A stretch of DNA of 64,000 nucleotides from NCBI GenBank assembly GCA_964458495.1, contig CAYWJB010000014.1, positions 16,294 through 80,293 on the forward strand, given 5' to 3'. This document shows, piece by piece, positions 23,987 to 32,320 of the stretch (the stretch's first letter is position 1; each line of letters opens with the position of its first letter). The stretch is from JANWVO01 sp964458495 (GTDB taxonomy: Bacteria > Acidobacteriota > Terriglobia > Bryobacterales > Bryobacteraceae). The position numbers were made by a program, and so were the translations under genes. A model generated the notes under the pieces. That model did no database searches and was not told where the DNA came from. It was given only the letters and a program-made list of their open reading frames with translations.

Positions 23987-24541
23987 ATGAACCGCCGCGC
24001 CTGGCTTGCCGCCTCCAGCGGCGCTTTGCTCACAGGCTGCCTCCGCTCCGGACTCCCGGTCATCAACCACGTTCCGCCCTTTGAACTCATCGACCAGGAC
24101 GGCCGCCCCTTCCGCAGCGCAGAACGCCTCAAAGACAAAATCTGGGTGGCGGATTTCTTCTTCACCACCTGCAACGGCCCTTGCCCGCGGATGTCCGCTC
24201 TGATGTTCCGCGTGCAGGAGGCCACCCTCGGCTTCCCCGAAGTCTGCCTCGTCAGCTTCACCGTCGACCCGAAAACCGACACGCCTGAGGTCCTGCGTGC
24301 ATACGGCCGGCGCTTCCGCCAGGATCCCACCCGCTGGTTTCTCCTTACCGGCGACCCCGAAACCCTGCGCCGGCTCGGCGCCGAGGTCTTCTTCCTCGGC
24401 GGCATGGGGCCGCAGCACGGTACCCGCTTTGCTCTGGTCGACCGCAAAAGCCGCCTCCGCGCTTACTACGAAACCACCCAGCCTTCCTGCGTCGACGACG
24501 TCGTCGCCGACATCCGCAAGCTCAGAAGGGAACTTCTCTGA
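23987..24541 (+). CDS. SCO1/SenC-type copper chaperone
   Basis: This 184-residue protein has an N-terminal lipoprotein signal: a hydrophobic stretch with a lipobox-like LTGC ending at Cys18. It has the thioredoxin-like SCO fold. The copper-binding cysteines are Cys62 and Cys66 in TTCNGPCPR, and the distal histidine is in GGMGPQHGTRF. Asn-Gly replaces the more usual proline within the motif. It would pass copper to the CuA site of cytochrome oxidase, or control thiol state in the periplasm. It lies in the heme A/oxidase maturation operon, 8 bases after ctaB. Confidence 0.9.
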   Translation: MNRRAWLAASSGALLTGCLRSGLPVINHVPPFELIDQDGRPFRSAERLKDKIWVADFFFTTCNGPCPRMSALMFRVQEATLGFPEVCLVSFTVDPKTDTPEVLRAYGRRFRQDPTRWFLLTGDPETLRRLGAEVFFLGGMGPQHGTRFALVDRKSRLRAYYETTQPSCVDDVVADIRKLRRELL

Positions 24542-24954
24542 TGGACGTCCGCGACCTGCCTGCGCTGAACGCCCTCCTCAACACGGCGTCCGCCGTGCTG
24601 TTGGTCACCGGCTACCGCCTCATCCGCCAGGGAAAACGCGAAGCGCATCGCAAAGCGATGACCGCCGCGCTTGTGGTGAGCGCCCTGTTCCTCACCAGCT
24701 ATCTCATCTACCACGCACAGGTCGGCAGCGTGCGCTTCCAGAAGACCGGATGGATCCGCCCCGTCTATTTCTCGATCCTCGTCTCCCACACCATCCTCGC
24801 CGCCTGCGTCGCCCCGATGGCGCTCGTCACCGTGTGGCGCGCATGGAAAGGGCGCTTCGAGCGCCACCGTCGACTCGCCCGCATCACCCTCCCGCTGTGG
24901 CTCTATGTCAGTGTTACCGGCGTCCTCGTCTACCTCATGCTCTACCATCTGTGA
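24541..24954 (+). CDS. DUF420 membrane protein (oxidase assembly)
   Basis: This 137-residue protein has four hydrophobic spans, with conserved histidines in SYLIYHAQVG and VSHTILAACVAP and one near the C-terminus in LMLYHL. It is a DUF420-family protein, similar to CtaM of Bacillus, which is needed for some heme-copper oxidases. It starts in a TGATG overlap with the SCO gene, so both are made from one mRNA. Family membership is clear; the exact step is unknown. Confidence 0.87.
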   Translation: MDVRDLPALNALLNTASAVLLVTGYRLIRQGKREAHRKAMTAALVVSALFLTSYLIYHAQVGSVRFQKTGWIRPVYFSILVSHTILAACVAPMALVTVWRAWKGRFERHRRLARITLPLWLYVSVTGVLVYLMLYHL

Positions 24955-24972
24955 CAATGAGGGCAGGCCCGC

Positions 24973-25788
24973 GTGCGGCCCTTCCTCATCATGTTTCCCA
25001 GGCTGATCGACTTCGGCGGCTTCTTCCTTCCCACCTACGGTTTCCTTGTCGCCGCCGGCTTCCTCGCCGGCATGGGGCTCACGCTGCGGCTGGCGCGCCG
25101 CTCGGGGCTCGACGTGGACGCCGTCGCCAACCTCGCCATCTACTGCGCGCTCGCAGGGCTCGCCGGAGCCAAGCTCCTCATGTTCGTCATGGATTTTCCC
25201 TATTATTCGGAAAATCCCGGCCGGGTTTTCAGCCTCGACACGCTGCTTTCCGCCGGCGTTTACTACGGCGGCTTTCTCGCCGCCTTTCTCTTCGCCTGGT
25301 TCTACATCCGCCGCCGCAAGCTCCCCTGGTGGCAAACGGCGGACGTCTTCGCCCCCGGCGTCGCCCTCGGCCATGCCATCGGACGCCTCGGCTGCTTTGC
25401 CGCCGGCTGCTGCTGGGGCAGCGAGTGCGCGCGTCCCTGGGCCGTCACCTTCACAAATCCCCACGCCCATGAACTGACGGGCGTGCCCTTGGGCATTCCC
25501 CTGCACCCCGCCCAACTCTATGAAGCCGCCGCCACCGCTCTGGTCGCCCTCTGGCTCTATATCCGCAGCCGCCGCCCGCACCGCGAAGGTGAAATCCTCG
25601 CCTGGTATCTCCTGCTCTATTCCGGCGCGCGCTTCCTCATCGAGTTCTTCCGCCACCACGACCAGCCGTTTCCCATCTCCGCCATTCCGCTGACATGGAC
25701 CCAGTGGATCGCCCTCGCCCTCTGCGCCTCCGGCGCCTGGCTGCTGGCCCGCCGCCGCGCTCAGCGAAGCGAAACGGCCAATTCGTAA
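24973..25788 (+). CDS. lgt: Prolipoprotein diacylglyceryl transferase
   Basis: This 271-residue inner-membrane enzyme moves diacylglycerol from phosphatidylglycerol to the cysteine of prolipoproteins. Seven spans fit the family. The Lgt signature GHAIGRLGCFAAGCCWG lies near residue 136, and HPAQLYEA and RFLIEFFRHHDQ follow. GTG 24973 is favoured because GAGGG precedes it at a fair distance; ATG 24991 is an alternative with no ribosome site. It overlaps the convergent phosphohexomutase gene by 28 bases. Confidence 0.95.
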   Translation: MRPFLIMFPRLIDFGGFFLPTYGFLVAAGFLAGMGLTLRLARRSGLDVDAVANLAIYCALAGLAGAKLLMFVMDFPYYSENPGRVFSLDTLLSAGVYYGGFLAAFLFAWFYIRRRKLPWWQTADVFAPGVALGHAIGRLGCFAAGCCWGSECARPWAVTFTNPHAHELTGVPLGIPLHPAQLYEAAATALVALWLYIRSRRPHREGEILAWYLLLYSGARFLIEFFRHHDQPFPISAIPLTWTQWIALALCASGAWLLARRRAQRSETANS

Positions 25789-27113
25789 AGCCGGTCCGCT
25801 TCTTCCTTCGTCCGCGCCTCCACGGAGACGCGCAGTAACGGTTCGGTGTTGGAGGCTCGCACATGCATCCACCCATCCGGCAGCATCAGCTTCAGCCCGT
25901 CGGTCCGGTCCGCCTGCGCGCCCGCAAGCGCCTCCTCCAGAGCCTGCATCATCATCCCCAGCCGCCCGTGCTCGAACGGCAGCTTGCCCGAACGCCGCCA
26001 GTAGCGCGGCAACGACGCCGCCAGCGCGTTCATCGTCTCGCCCGTGTCCGCCATCCTCTCGAGCAGCAACGCCATGCCGAGATACGAGTCGCGGCAGGCG
26101 TGGACCGCCGGAAATATGATGCCCCCGTTGGCCCCTTCGCCCCCGATGACCGCATGCACGGCCCTCATCCGCTCCACGACATTCGCCTCCCCCACCGGCG
26201 TCCGGTACACCGGGCACCCGTGGCGCGCGGCAACGTCGTCAACCGCCGAAGACGTCGTCAGATTCACCACCACCGGCCCCTTCTGCTTGCGCAGTGCACA
26301 GTCCACCGCCAGTGCCAGCACGTCGTCGTTGTCCAGCACCCGCCCCGACTCGCCCGCTACGGCCAGCCGGTCGCCATCCGGGTCCTGCGCGAACCCCACG
26401 TCGGCACGGACCCGCACCACCAGCCTGCCCAGTTCTTCGAGCGTTTCCGGACGCGGCTCCGGGTCCCGCGGAAAGGGCTGTTCCGGATCGGCGTGAATCG
26501 CGTGCAGCTCGCAACCGAGAATGTCCCGCAGCCACCGCACACTCATCCGCGAGCCCGCCCCGTTCACCGCGTCCAGCGCCACGCGGAACCGCCGCCGCCG
26601 GATCTTCTCCACATCCACGTGCCGCATCACGCGCGCAAAGTGCCGCTCCGGCGCCGTCTCCGCATCCACCGCCACCCGGCGCATCTCTTCGTTCATCGCA
26701 TGGCGGAACTCGCTCTGGTGGTACAGGTCCAGCAGCTCCGCCCGTTCGTAACGGTTGAAGAACAGCCCCTCGCCATTGAACAGCTTCAGCGCGTTGTACT
26801 CCGGCGGATTGTGCGAAGCCGTCACCGCGATGCCGCCCGCGGCGCGGATGTCGGCCACATAAATCTGCGCCGTCGGGGTCGGCACGACGCCGATCCGGAT
26901 CACCTCGCACCCCGACGCCAGCAGCCCGCACGTCACCGCGTGCACCAGCATCTCGCCCGACGCCCGGGTGTCCCGCGCCACCACCACCGGCCCCGGCCCC
27001 ACATATGTCCCGAACGCCTGCGCGAATGCGCACGCCAGGTTCGGCGTCAGATACTCCCCCACCACGCCGCGCACGCCCGCCACGCTGATCTTCAGCTGGT
27101 GCGCCCGGCTCAT
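25761..27113 (-). CDS. Phosphohexomutase, GlmM-like
   Basis: This 450-residue enzyme of the alpha-D-phosphohexomutase family moves a phosphate between C1 and C6 of a hexose or hexosamine. Catalytic Ser100 lies in VTASHNP, the metal loop DPDGDR is at 244-249, the sugar loop near 325 is GEGANGG (GEESGG-type variant), and the phosphate loop RASNTEP is near 425. The short N-terminus and loops fit phosphoglucosamine mutase or bacterial phosphomannomutase. Its start overlaps the stop of a second such gene by ATGA. The substrate cannot be fixed from sequence alone. Confidence 0.9.
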   Translation of the reverse strand: MSRAHQLKISVAGVRGVVGEYLTPNLACAFAQAFGTYVGPGPVVVARDTRASGEMLVHAVTCGLLASGCEVIRIGVVPTPTAQIYVADIRAAGGIAVTASHNPPEYNALKLFNGEGLFFNRYERAELLDLYHQSEFRHAMNEEMRRVAVDAETAPERHFARVMRHVDVEKIRRRRFRVALDAVNGAGSRMSVRWLRDILGCELHAIHADPEQPFPRDPEPRPETLEELGRLVVRVRADVGFAQDPDGDRLAVAGESGRVLDNDDVLALAVDCALRKQKGPVVVNLTTSSAVDDVAARHGCPVYRTPVGEANVVERMRAVHAVIGGEGANGGIIFPAVHACRDSYLGMALLLERMADTGETMNALAASLPRYWRRSGKLPFEHGRLGMMMQALEEALAGAQADRTDGLKLMLPDGWMHVRASNTEPLLRVSVEARTKEEADRLYELAVSLR

Positions 27114-28483
27114 GCCGAATAGCTCCTCACCAGGTCCATCACTTCATCGAACAGCCGCCGCGGCGCGCCGCCCCGTTGTTCGCAGATCACCCGGATCACC
27201 GGCTCGGTCTGCGACATCCGCACGTGGACCCAGCGGTCCTCCCAGTCCAGCCGCAGCCCGTCCTGCCGGTTTCGCCGCGCTTCCGGCCACCGCCGCTCCA
27301 GTTCGTCGAACAGCTCCGGAATGAACCGCGTCCGAACCGGAATCTTTCCCTTCAGGATCGTGTACGCCGGATACGCCGCCACCAGCTCGCCCAGCGTCCG
27401 CCCCGTCCGCTCCATCCGCTCCAGGATCCGCAGCATCGCCGCGATGCCGTCGTAGACATACGGAAACCGCGGCATCATCACCGCACCCGTGCCTTCGCCC
27501 GCCACGGCGATCTGCTGCATCCGGTATCCCGAAAGAGCGTCGATCACCGCCTGCCTCCCCACCGGAAGCCGCACCACGCGCCCCCCGTGCCGCGCCGCCA
27601 CCTCCTCGAGCAGCGCCGTCGACGAAAGGTTCGTCAGCACCGTCGTCCCCGGTCCGCGCTCCAGCATCTCGTCCGCCACCACCGCCATCACGAGCTCTTC
27701 GCTCGCCGCCTCCCCCTCTTCGGTGGCAAACGCCACCCGGTCGCTGTCGATGTCGAACAGAAAGCCCGCATCCGCTCCCACTGTCTTCACCAGCGGCGCC
27801 AGCTGCAGCTCCACCATCTTCTTCGTTGTCGAGGGTTCGTGGACGAACGCGCGGCCCTCCAGCGCCTCGTTGATCAGGATCAGCTGCAGCCCGAACCGCT
27901 CCTGCATGCGGCGCAGAACCAGAGCCGAAGTCCCGTTCGTGCAGTCCACCAGCACCCGGAACCGCTGCAGCCGCTCCAGCGGAAACTCCGATGCCAGCTC
28001 GTCCAGGTATTGCTCCAACGCCCCCGCATCCTCGCTGCGCCGCCCGGTCGCCGCGTGCCCCGCGAAGCGGAACTTCCGCAGGTGGTAGATGTCCAGCAGC
28101 TCCTCGCTTTGCGCGCTCGAAAGATAGCTCCCCCCGCGCGTGAAAAACTTCAGCGCGTTCCACTCCGCCGGATTGTGGCTCGCGCCGATCGAAACGCCTC
28201 CGTCCGCGCCCAGCCGCCGGATGGCATGCTGAATCACCGGCGTCGGCACGATGCCCAGATCCACCACGTCATGGCCCGCCGCAAGCAGCGCGCTGGTCAC
28301 TCCCTCGCGCAGCATCACGCTCGAGACGCGCGGGTCTCGCCCGATCACCACCCGTCCCGGCGCTTCCAGAAACGTCGCAAACGCTGCCGCGAAATCGAGC
28401 ACATGCGTCGCCGTCAGCCCGTGGCCGACGATGCCGCGCAACCCCGCGGGCGAAATCCTCAGCGTGGCCCCCGGCCGCGCCAT
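27110..28483 (-). CDS. Divergent second phosphohexomutase
   Basis: This 457-residue homologue of the next gene has catalytic Ser102 in GASHNP. Its metal loop is DIDSDR (244-249) in place of DPDGDR; the three aspartates remain. Its sugar loop is GEGTGAV and its phosphate loop RMSQTEP. The changed loops suggest another sugar, or a regulatory or partner role. ATG 28483 is chosen because TGATG overlaps the upstream stop and GGAGG lies before it; an ATG at 28555 would add 24 non-conserved residues. Confidence 0.87.
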   Translation of the reverse strand: MARPGATLRISPAGLRGIVGHGLTATHVLDFAAAFATFLEAPGRVVIGRDPRVSSVMLREGVTSALLAAGHDVVDLGIVPTPVIQHAIRRLGADGGVSIGASHNPAEWNALKFFTRGGSYLSSAQSEELLDIYHLRKFRFAGHAATGRRSEDAGALEQYLDELASEFPLERLQRFRVLVDCTNGTSALVLRRMQERFGLQLILINEALEGRAFVHEPSTTKKMVELQLAPLVKTVGADAGFLFDIDSDRVAFATEEGEAASEELVMAVVADEMLERGPGTTVLTNLSSTALLEEVAARHGGRVVRLPVGRQAVIDALSGYRMQQIAVAGEGTGAVMMPRFPYVYDGIAAMLRILERMERTGRTLGELVAAYPAYTILKGKIPVRTRFIPELFDELERRWPEARRNRQDGLRLDWEDRWVHVRMSQTEPVIRVICEQRGGAPRRLFDEVMDLVRSYSA

Positions 28484-29184
28484 CACTCCTCCAGCCGCAA
28501 AATGCCGAACGCTTCCGGGATGTGATGGTTGCCCGTCGGCCCCGTCGCCCGCCACGCAATGCTCTTCCGAGGCGGCGGCCCCTGCAACCGGTAAAAATTC
28601 ACCCGGAATTCAAACCCCGGCCCCACGCGCCTGTCCGTGATCGAGCGGACCGGGATCTTGAACGCCCCATACCACACCTTGCGCGCGGCGTCGATCCGCG
28701 CCGCAGTTTCAAACCCGGAATTCCACTGCCACCCGCCCTCCGGTTTCGGCTCTTTCCGGTCAATGTCAAGGTCCACCCACTCGCCCAGCGGCGACACCTG
28801 ATACTCGCGGTACTGCCAGATCCTCTCGAAGTCCGCGCCGATGAAGATCTCCGCCACGTCGCGCTCCCACAGCCGGTTCGTCTCCCGGTCCGTCACCGGA
28901 TTCGGGTTCACATACAGCTCCCCGTACGGGCAGATGAACAGGAAATACAGATGGGTGTCCGTCCAGCGTGAGCGGATCTCGGTGCGGTGCCCCGGCGTTG
29001 CCTCGCCCTTCGCGCTGCGGTCCGCCACGACTGCCGGAGCGCCGGACCAGAGGCCCGACTCCGGGTCTGTGTTCAAAACCACGTTTCCCTGAAGCCGCTT
29101 GCTCCGCGCCACTTCCGGCATCGCTCCCGGCGCGGCAAGCATCAAAAGCAACAAGCCTGCTGTCCACGGCATGGCAGTATTCAT
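28483..29184 (-). CDS. Secreted CBM9-like carbohydrate-binding protein
   Basis: This protein of about 233 residues has a signal peptide (hydrophobic to about residue 20, APGAMPE) and a single beta-sandwich like the DOMON/CBM9 family. The motifs TEIRSRWTDTHLYFLFICPY, WERDVAEIFIG and YQVSPLGEWVDLDIDR are typical. ATG 29184 is used; ATG 29172 is an alternative, since TATGAT at 29188-29183 would make 29172 nearly leaderless. It shares a TGATG junction with the phosphohexomutases, so it may bind a polymer whose sugars they handle. The ligand is unknown. Confidence 0.83.
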   Translation of the reverse strand: MNTAMPWTAGLLLLMLAAPGAMPEVARSKRLQGNVVLNTDPESGLWSGAPAVVADRSAKGEATPGHRTEIRSRWTDTHLYFLFICPYGELYVNPNPVTDRETNRLWERDVAEIFIGADFERIWQYREYQVSPLGEWVDLDIDRKEPKPEGGWQWNSGFETAARIDAARKVWYGAFKIPVRSITDRRVGPGFEFRVNFYRLQGPPPRKSIAWRATGPTGNHHIPEAFGILRLEE

Positions 29185-29195
29185 CATAACGGCCC

Positions 29196-29474
29196 ATGAA
29201 CCCGCCATCCGCCTTCACCGATTTCAAAGATGAGCTCGAGCGCCACGAGTTTCAGATGGGCGCCGAGGCGGGACGCCTCGCCGTCACGCTGGACATCCTC
29301 ACCGACGCCCTCATCCTCGTCGGCCAGCACGGCGTCTACTGCCAGAGCGCGCGCCAGCCCGGCAAGCCCGCCATGGACGTGCAGATCATCTCGCAAAACA
29401 TCCTGCAGGCCAAGGAGCTCGTCTCCAGCGTCATGGAACTGCTGCGCGCCCGCAAGCGCGAACAACAGTCCTGA
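29196..29474 (+). CDS. Small helical protein, unknown
   Basis: This 92-residue protein has no recognised domain. It is mostly helical and acidic to neutral, with DELERHEFQMGAEAGRLAVTL and a C-terminal helix ending ARKREQQS. It has no signal peptide and one cysteine. It is divergent from the CBM9-like gene, and its stop lies 6 bases from the convergent acyl-CoA synthetase. Confidence 0.6.
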   Translation: MNPPSAFTDFKDELERHEFQMGAEAGRLAVTLDILTDALILVGQHGVYCQSARQPGKPAMDVQIISQNILQAKELVSSVMELLRARKREQQS

Positions 29475-29480
29475 CACCCG

Positions 29481-32219
29481 TCAGTTCAGCTCCAGCCGCG
29501 CCGAAACCACCGGCTCCTCCAGAGCCCGCTCGATACGGAAGCCCATTCTCTCCGCCACGCTCTGCATGGCTGTGTTCTCGGCCAGAATGTCGGCCACAAT
29601 GGCCTTCACCCCTTCCTTGCGCCCGATCTCGATCAGCCGCCGCAGCAGCTCCGTGCCAAGCCCCATGCCCTGGTAGTCGTCCGTCACCACGATCGAGAAC
29701 TCGGCCTCCGGCTGCCCGAACCCCTGCAGCCTGCCGACGGCGAGGATCCGCTTCTCCCCGGTCGCCGGATCGGTCCGCTCCGCCACCAGCGCCATCTGGT
29801 TCGCGTAGTCGATGAAGCAGATCCGGATCAGCCGCTCGTGAGCCACCCGCTGGCTCAGGTTCAGCACCTGAAGGTAGCGGTGGTATACCGTGCGCTCCGA
29901 CAGCGACTCGTGGAACTTCACCATGGCCGGCTCGTCCTCGGGGCGGATCGGACGGATCAGGACCGTCTCCCCGTTCCGCAGCGTCCACTCGCCCGTATAC
30001 TCCGCCGGATAGGGACGGATCGCCGGCCGCGGCAGGTCCTGCTCCCTCATGGCCGGATCGTGCAGCACCACGCGCGCGTCCAGCGCCAGCAGGCGCTCCG
30101 GCGATGTCAGCAGCGGGTTGATGTCCAGCTCCTTGATCCACGGCTGCTCCACCACCAGGCGCGAGAACCGCACCAGCAATTGCTCCAGCGCCTCGATGTC
30201 CACCGGCTTCCGCCCCCGCACGCCCTTCAGCGCCGTGAAAATCCGCGTGCGCTCCATCATGCGCCGCGCCAGCGTGGTGTTCAGCGGCGGCAACCCCAGG
30301 GCGCGGTCTTTGAACACTTCCACCAGCTGCCCGCCCATGCCGAACAGGATCACCGGGCCGAACTGCGGATCGAGCGACGAGCCCAGGATCACCTCATAGC
30401 CGTCCAGCTTCGCGAACGGCTGCACGTTCACTCCCTGGAAATGCTCCGCGCCTGCCTTCTCTTCCACGCTGGAACGGATGGCCCGGAACGCCCGCCGCAC
30501 CGCCTCTTCGTCAACCAAATTCAACTGCACGCCGCCCACGTCCGTCTTGTGCGTGATCGTCAGCGAGTGCAGCTTCAGCACTACGGGGTAACCGATCTCT
30601 TCGGCCGCCCGCACGGCGTCGTCCTCGCTCGCGGCGATGATCGACGGCAGAACAGGAATTCCGTAGGCGGCCAGCACCTGCTTGGATTCGTGCTCGGTCA
30701 GGATCGTGCGCCCCTCGGACCGCACGTTGTCGAGCAGGGCTCGCGCCTTCTCCGCCGCGCCGCCCGCATCGTCTCCCGCGTAACTCGGCGTCTCGTACAG
30801 CCCGCGCAGGTTGTACGTGTAGCGCCACATGTAATTGAACATCCGCGCCGCCGTGTCCGGGTACGGGAACGTCGGGATGCCTGACTGATTCAGGATCTGC
30901 TCGCCCGCCGCCACCTCCACTCCGCCCATCCACGACGCCAGCACCGGACGGTCGCCCAGCTTCGCCAGCGGCCGCAGCAGTTGCGCCGTCTGCGTGGCAT
31001 CCGTCATCGCCTGCGGCGTCAGGATCACCAGCATCCCGTCGGTGTTCTCGTCTTTCGACACCACCTCCAGCGCCTTCGCGTAGCGGTCCGGACCTGCGTC
31101 GCCGATGATATCCACCGGGTTGCGGTGGCTCCACGTCGCCGGCAGGAACTGGTTCAACTCCTCCACCGTCTTCTGCGAGATTTCCGCCAGTTCGCCGCCG
31201 CCCAGCAGCAGCGCGTCCGCCGCCAGCACGCCCGGCCCGCCCGCATTGGTCAGAATCGTCAGCCGTGGACCCTTCGGCCGGGGCTGCTTCGAAAGCACCT
31301 CCGCCATGTAGAACAGCTCCGCGATGCTCGATACCCGCAGCACGCCGCTGCGCCGGAACGCCGTGTCCAGCACGTCGTCGGAGCCCGTCATCGCGCCCGT
31401 GTGCGAAGCCGCCGCCGCAGAGCCCGCTGCCGTCCTGCCGGCCTTGATCACGATGATCGGCTTCGTGTAGGCCACCTCGCGCGCCGCCGACAAAAAGCTC
31501 CGCGCGTCGCCCACGCTCTCCATGTAAATCAGGATCGCCCTCGTCTTCGGATCATCGCCCAGGTAATAGATCAGGTCGCCCCATCCGACGTCCGCCATCG
31601 CCCCCAGCGACATGAACGCGCTGAACCCCACGTTCTCCTTCAGGCTCCAGTCCAGCACCGCCGTGCACAGCGCGCCGCTCTGGCTCAGGAACGCGATGTT
31701 GCCCGTGCGCGCCATCGCCGCCGCGAACGTCGCATTGACGCCCGTCGGCGGAATCATGATGCCGAGACAGTTGGGCCCGATGACGCGCATCCCCGCCGCC
31801 CGCGCGTTCTCCACCAGCTGCCGCTCCAGCTCCGCCCCTTCCGGTCCCACCTCCTTGAACCCCGCCGAAATCACCACCGCCGCCTTGATTCCCGCCTCGC
31901 CGCATTCCCGGATAATGCCCGGAATCAGCCGCGATGGCGTCACCACCACCGCCAGATCCACCTCTGCCGGGATCTCCCTCACGTTCTTGTACGCCTTGAT
32001 CCCCAGCACGCTCGGGCGGTTCGGGTTCACCGGGAACACCGCCCCGCCGAACGGCGAACTGATCAGGTTCCACAGCGTCGTCCGCCCGACCGAACCCGGC
32101 GTCTCCGTCGCTCCGATTACCGCCACGTTCGTCGGCTTGAAAAACGGGTCCAGCGGATGTTCCTTCTCGCCGAAAATGTTCTGCGCCTTCTTCAGCCCTT
32201 TGCCGCTTCCAGGTTTCAT
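29481..32219 (-). CDS. ADP-forming acyl-CoA synthetase fused to GNAT
   Basis: This 912-residue fusion has a CoA-binding domain (about 25-130), a ligase-CoA domain with the phosphohistidine in AASHTGAMTGS (His273), an ATP-grasp domain (about 500-715) and a GNAT acetyltransferase domain (about 750-912, with YQGMGLGTELLRRL). It would make acetyl-CoA or another acyl-CoA with ADP-forming chemistry, while the GNAT part acetylates lysines, as in Pat-type enzymes. The partner could be the classical acetyl-CoA synthetase encoded elsewhere. It lies on its own, with about 100 bases to the next gene. Confidence 0.92.
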   Translation of the reverse strand: MKPGSGKGLKKAQNIFGEKEHPLDPFFKPTNVAVIGATETPGSVGRTTLWNLISSPFGGAVFPVNPNRPSVLGIKAYKNVREIPAEVDLAVVVTPSRLIPGIIRECGEAGIKAAVVISAGFKEVGPEGAELERQLVENARAAGMRVIGPNCLGIMIPPTGVNATFAAAMARTGNIAFLSQSGALCTAVLDWSLKENVGFSAFMSLGAMADVGWGDLIYYLGDDPKTRAILIYMESVGDARSFLSAAREVAYTKPIIVIKAGRTAAGSAAAASHTGAMTGSDDVLDTAFRRSGVLRVSSIAELFYMAEVLSKQPRPKGPRLTILTNAGGPGVLAADALLLGGGELAEISQKTVEELNQFLPATWSHRNPVDIIGDAGPDRYAKALEVVSKDENTDGMLVILTPQAMTDATQTAQLLRPLAKLGDRPVLASWMGGVEVAAGEQILNQSGIPTFPYPDTAARMFNYMWRYTYNLRGLYETPSYAGDDAGGAAEKARALLDNVRSEGRTILTEHESKQVLAAYGIPVLPSIIAASEDDAVRAAEEIGYPVVLKLHSLTITHKTDVGGVQLNLVDEEAVRRAFRAIRSSVEEKAGAEHFQGVNVQPFAKLDGYEVILGSSLDPQFGPVILFGMGGQLVEVFKDRALGLPPLNTTLARRMMERTRIFTALKGVRGRKPVDIEALEQLLVRFSRLVVEQPWIKELDINPLLTSPERLLALDARVVLHDPAMREQDLPRPAIRPYPAEYTGEWTLRNGETVLIRPIRPEDEPAMVKFHESLSERTVYHRYLQVLNLSQRVAHERLIRICFIDYANQMALVAERTDPATGEKRILAVGRLQGFGQPEAEFSIVVTDDYQGMGLGTELLRRLIEIGRKEGVKAIVADILAENTAMQSVAERMGFRIERALEEPVVSARLELN

Positions 32220-32320
32220 TGCAGTATTTCCGATCTGAAACTAATTTTGAAACAGTGCACTACCATCTTCCCGCCCGCGCACAGCCCGGAGCAAGCGGCC
32301 GCCGTGAGCGCCCGCAACCC

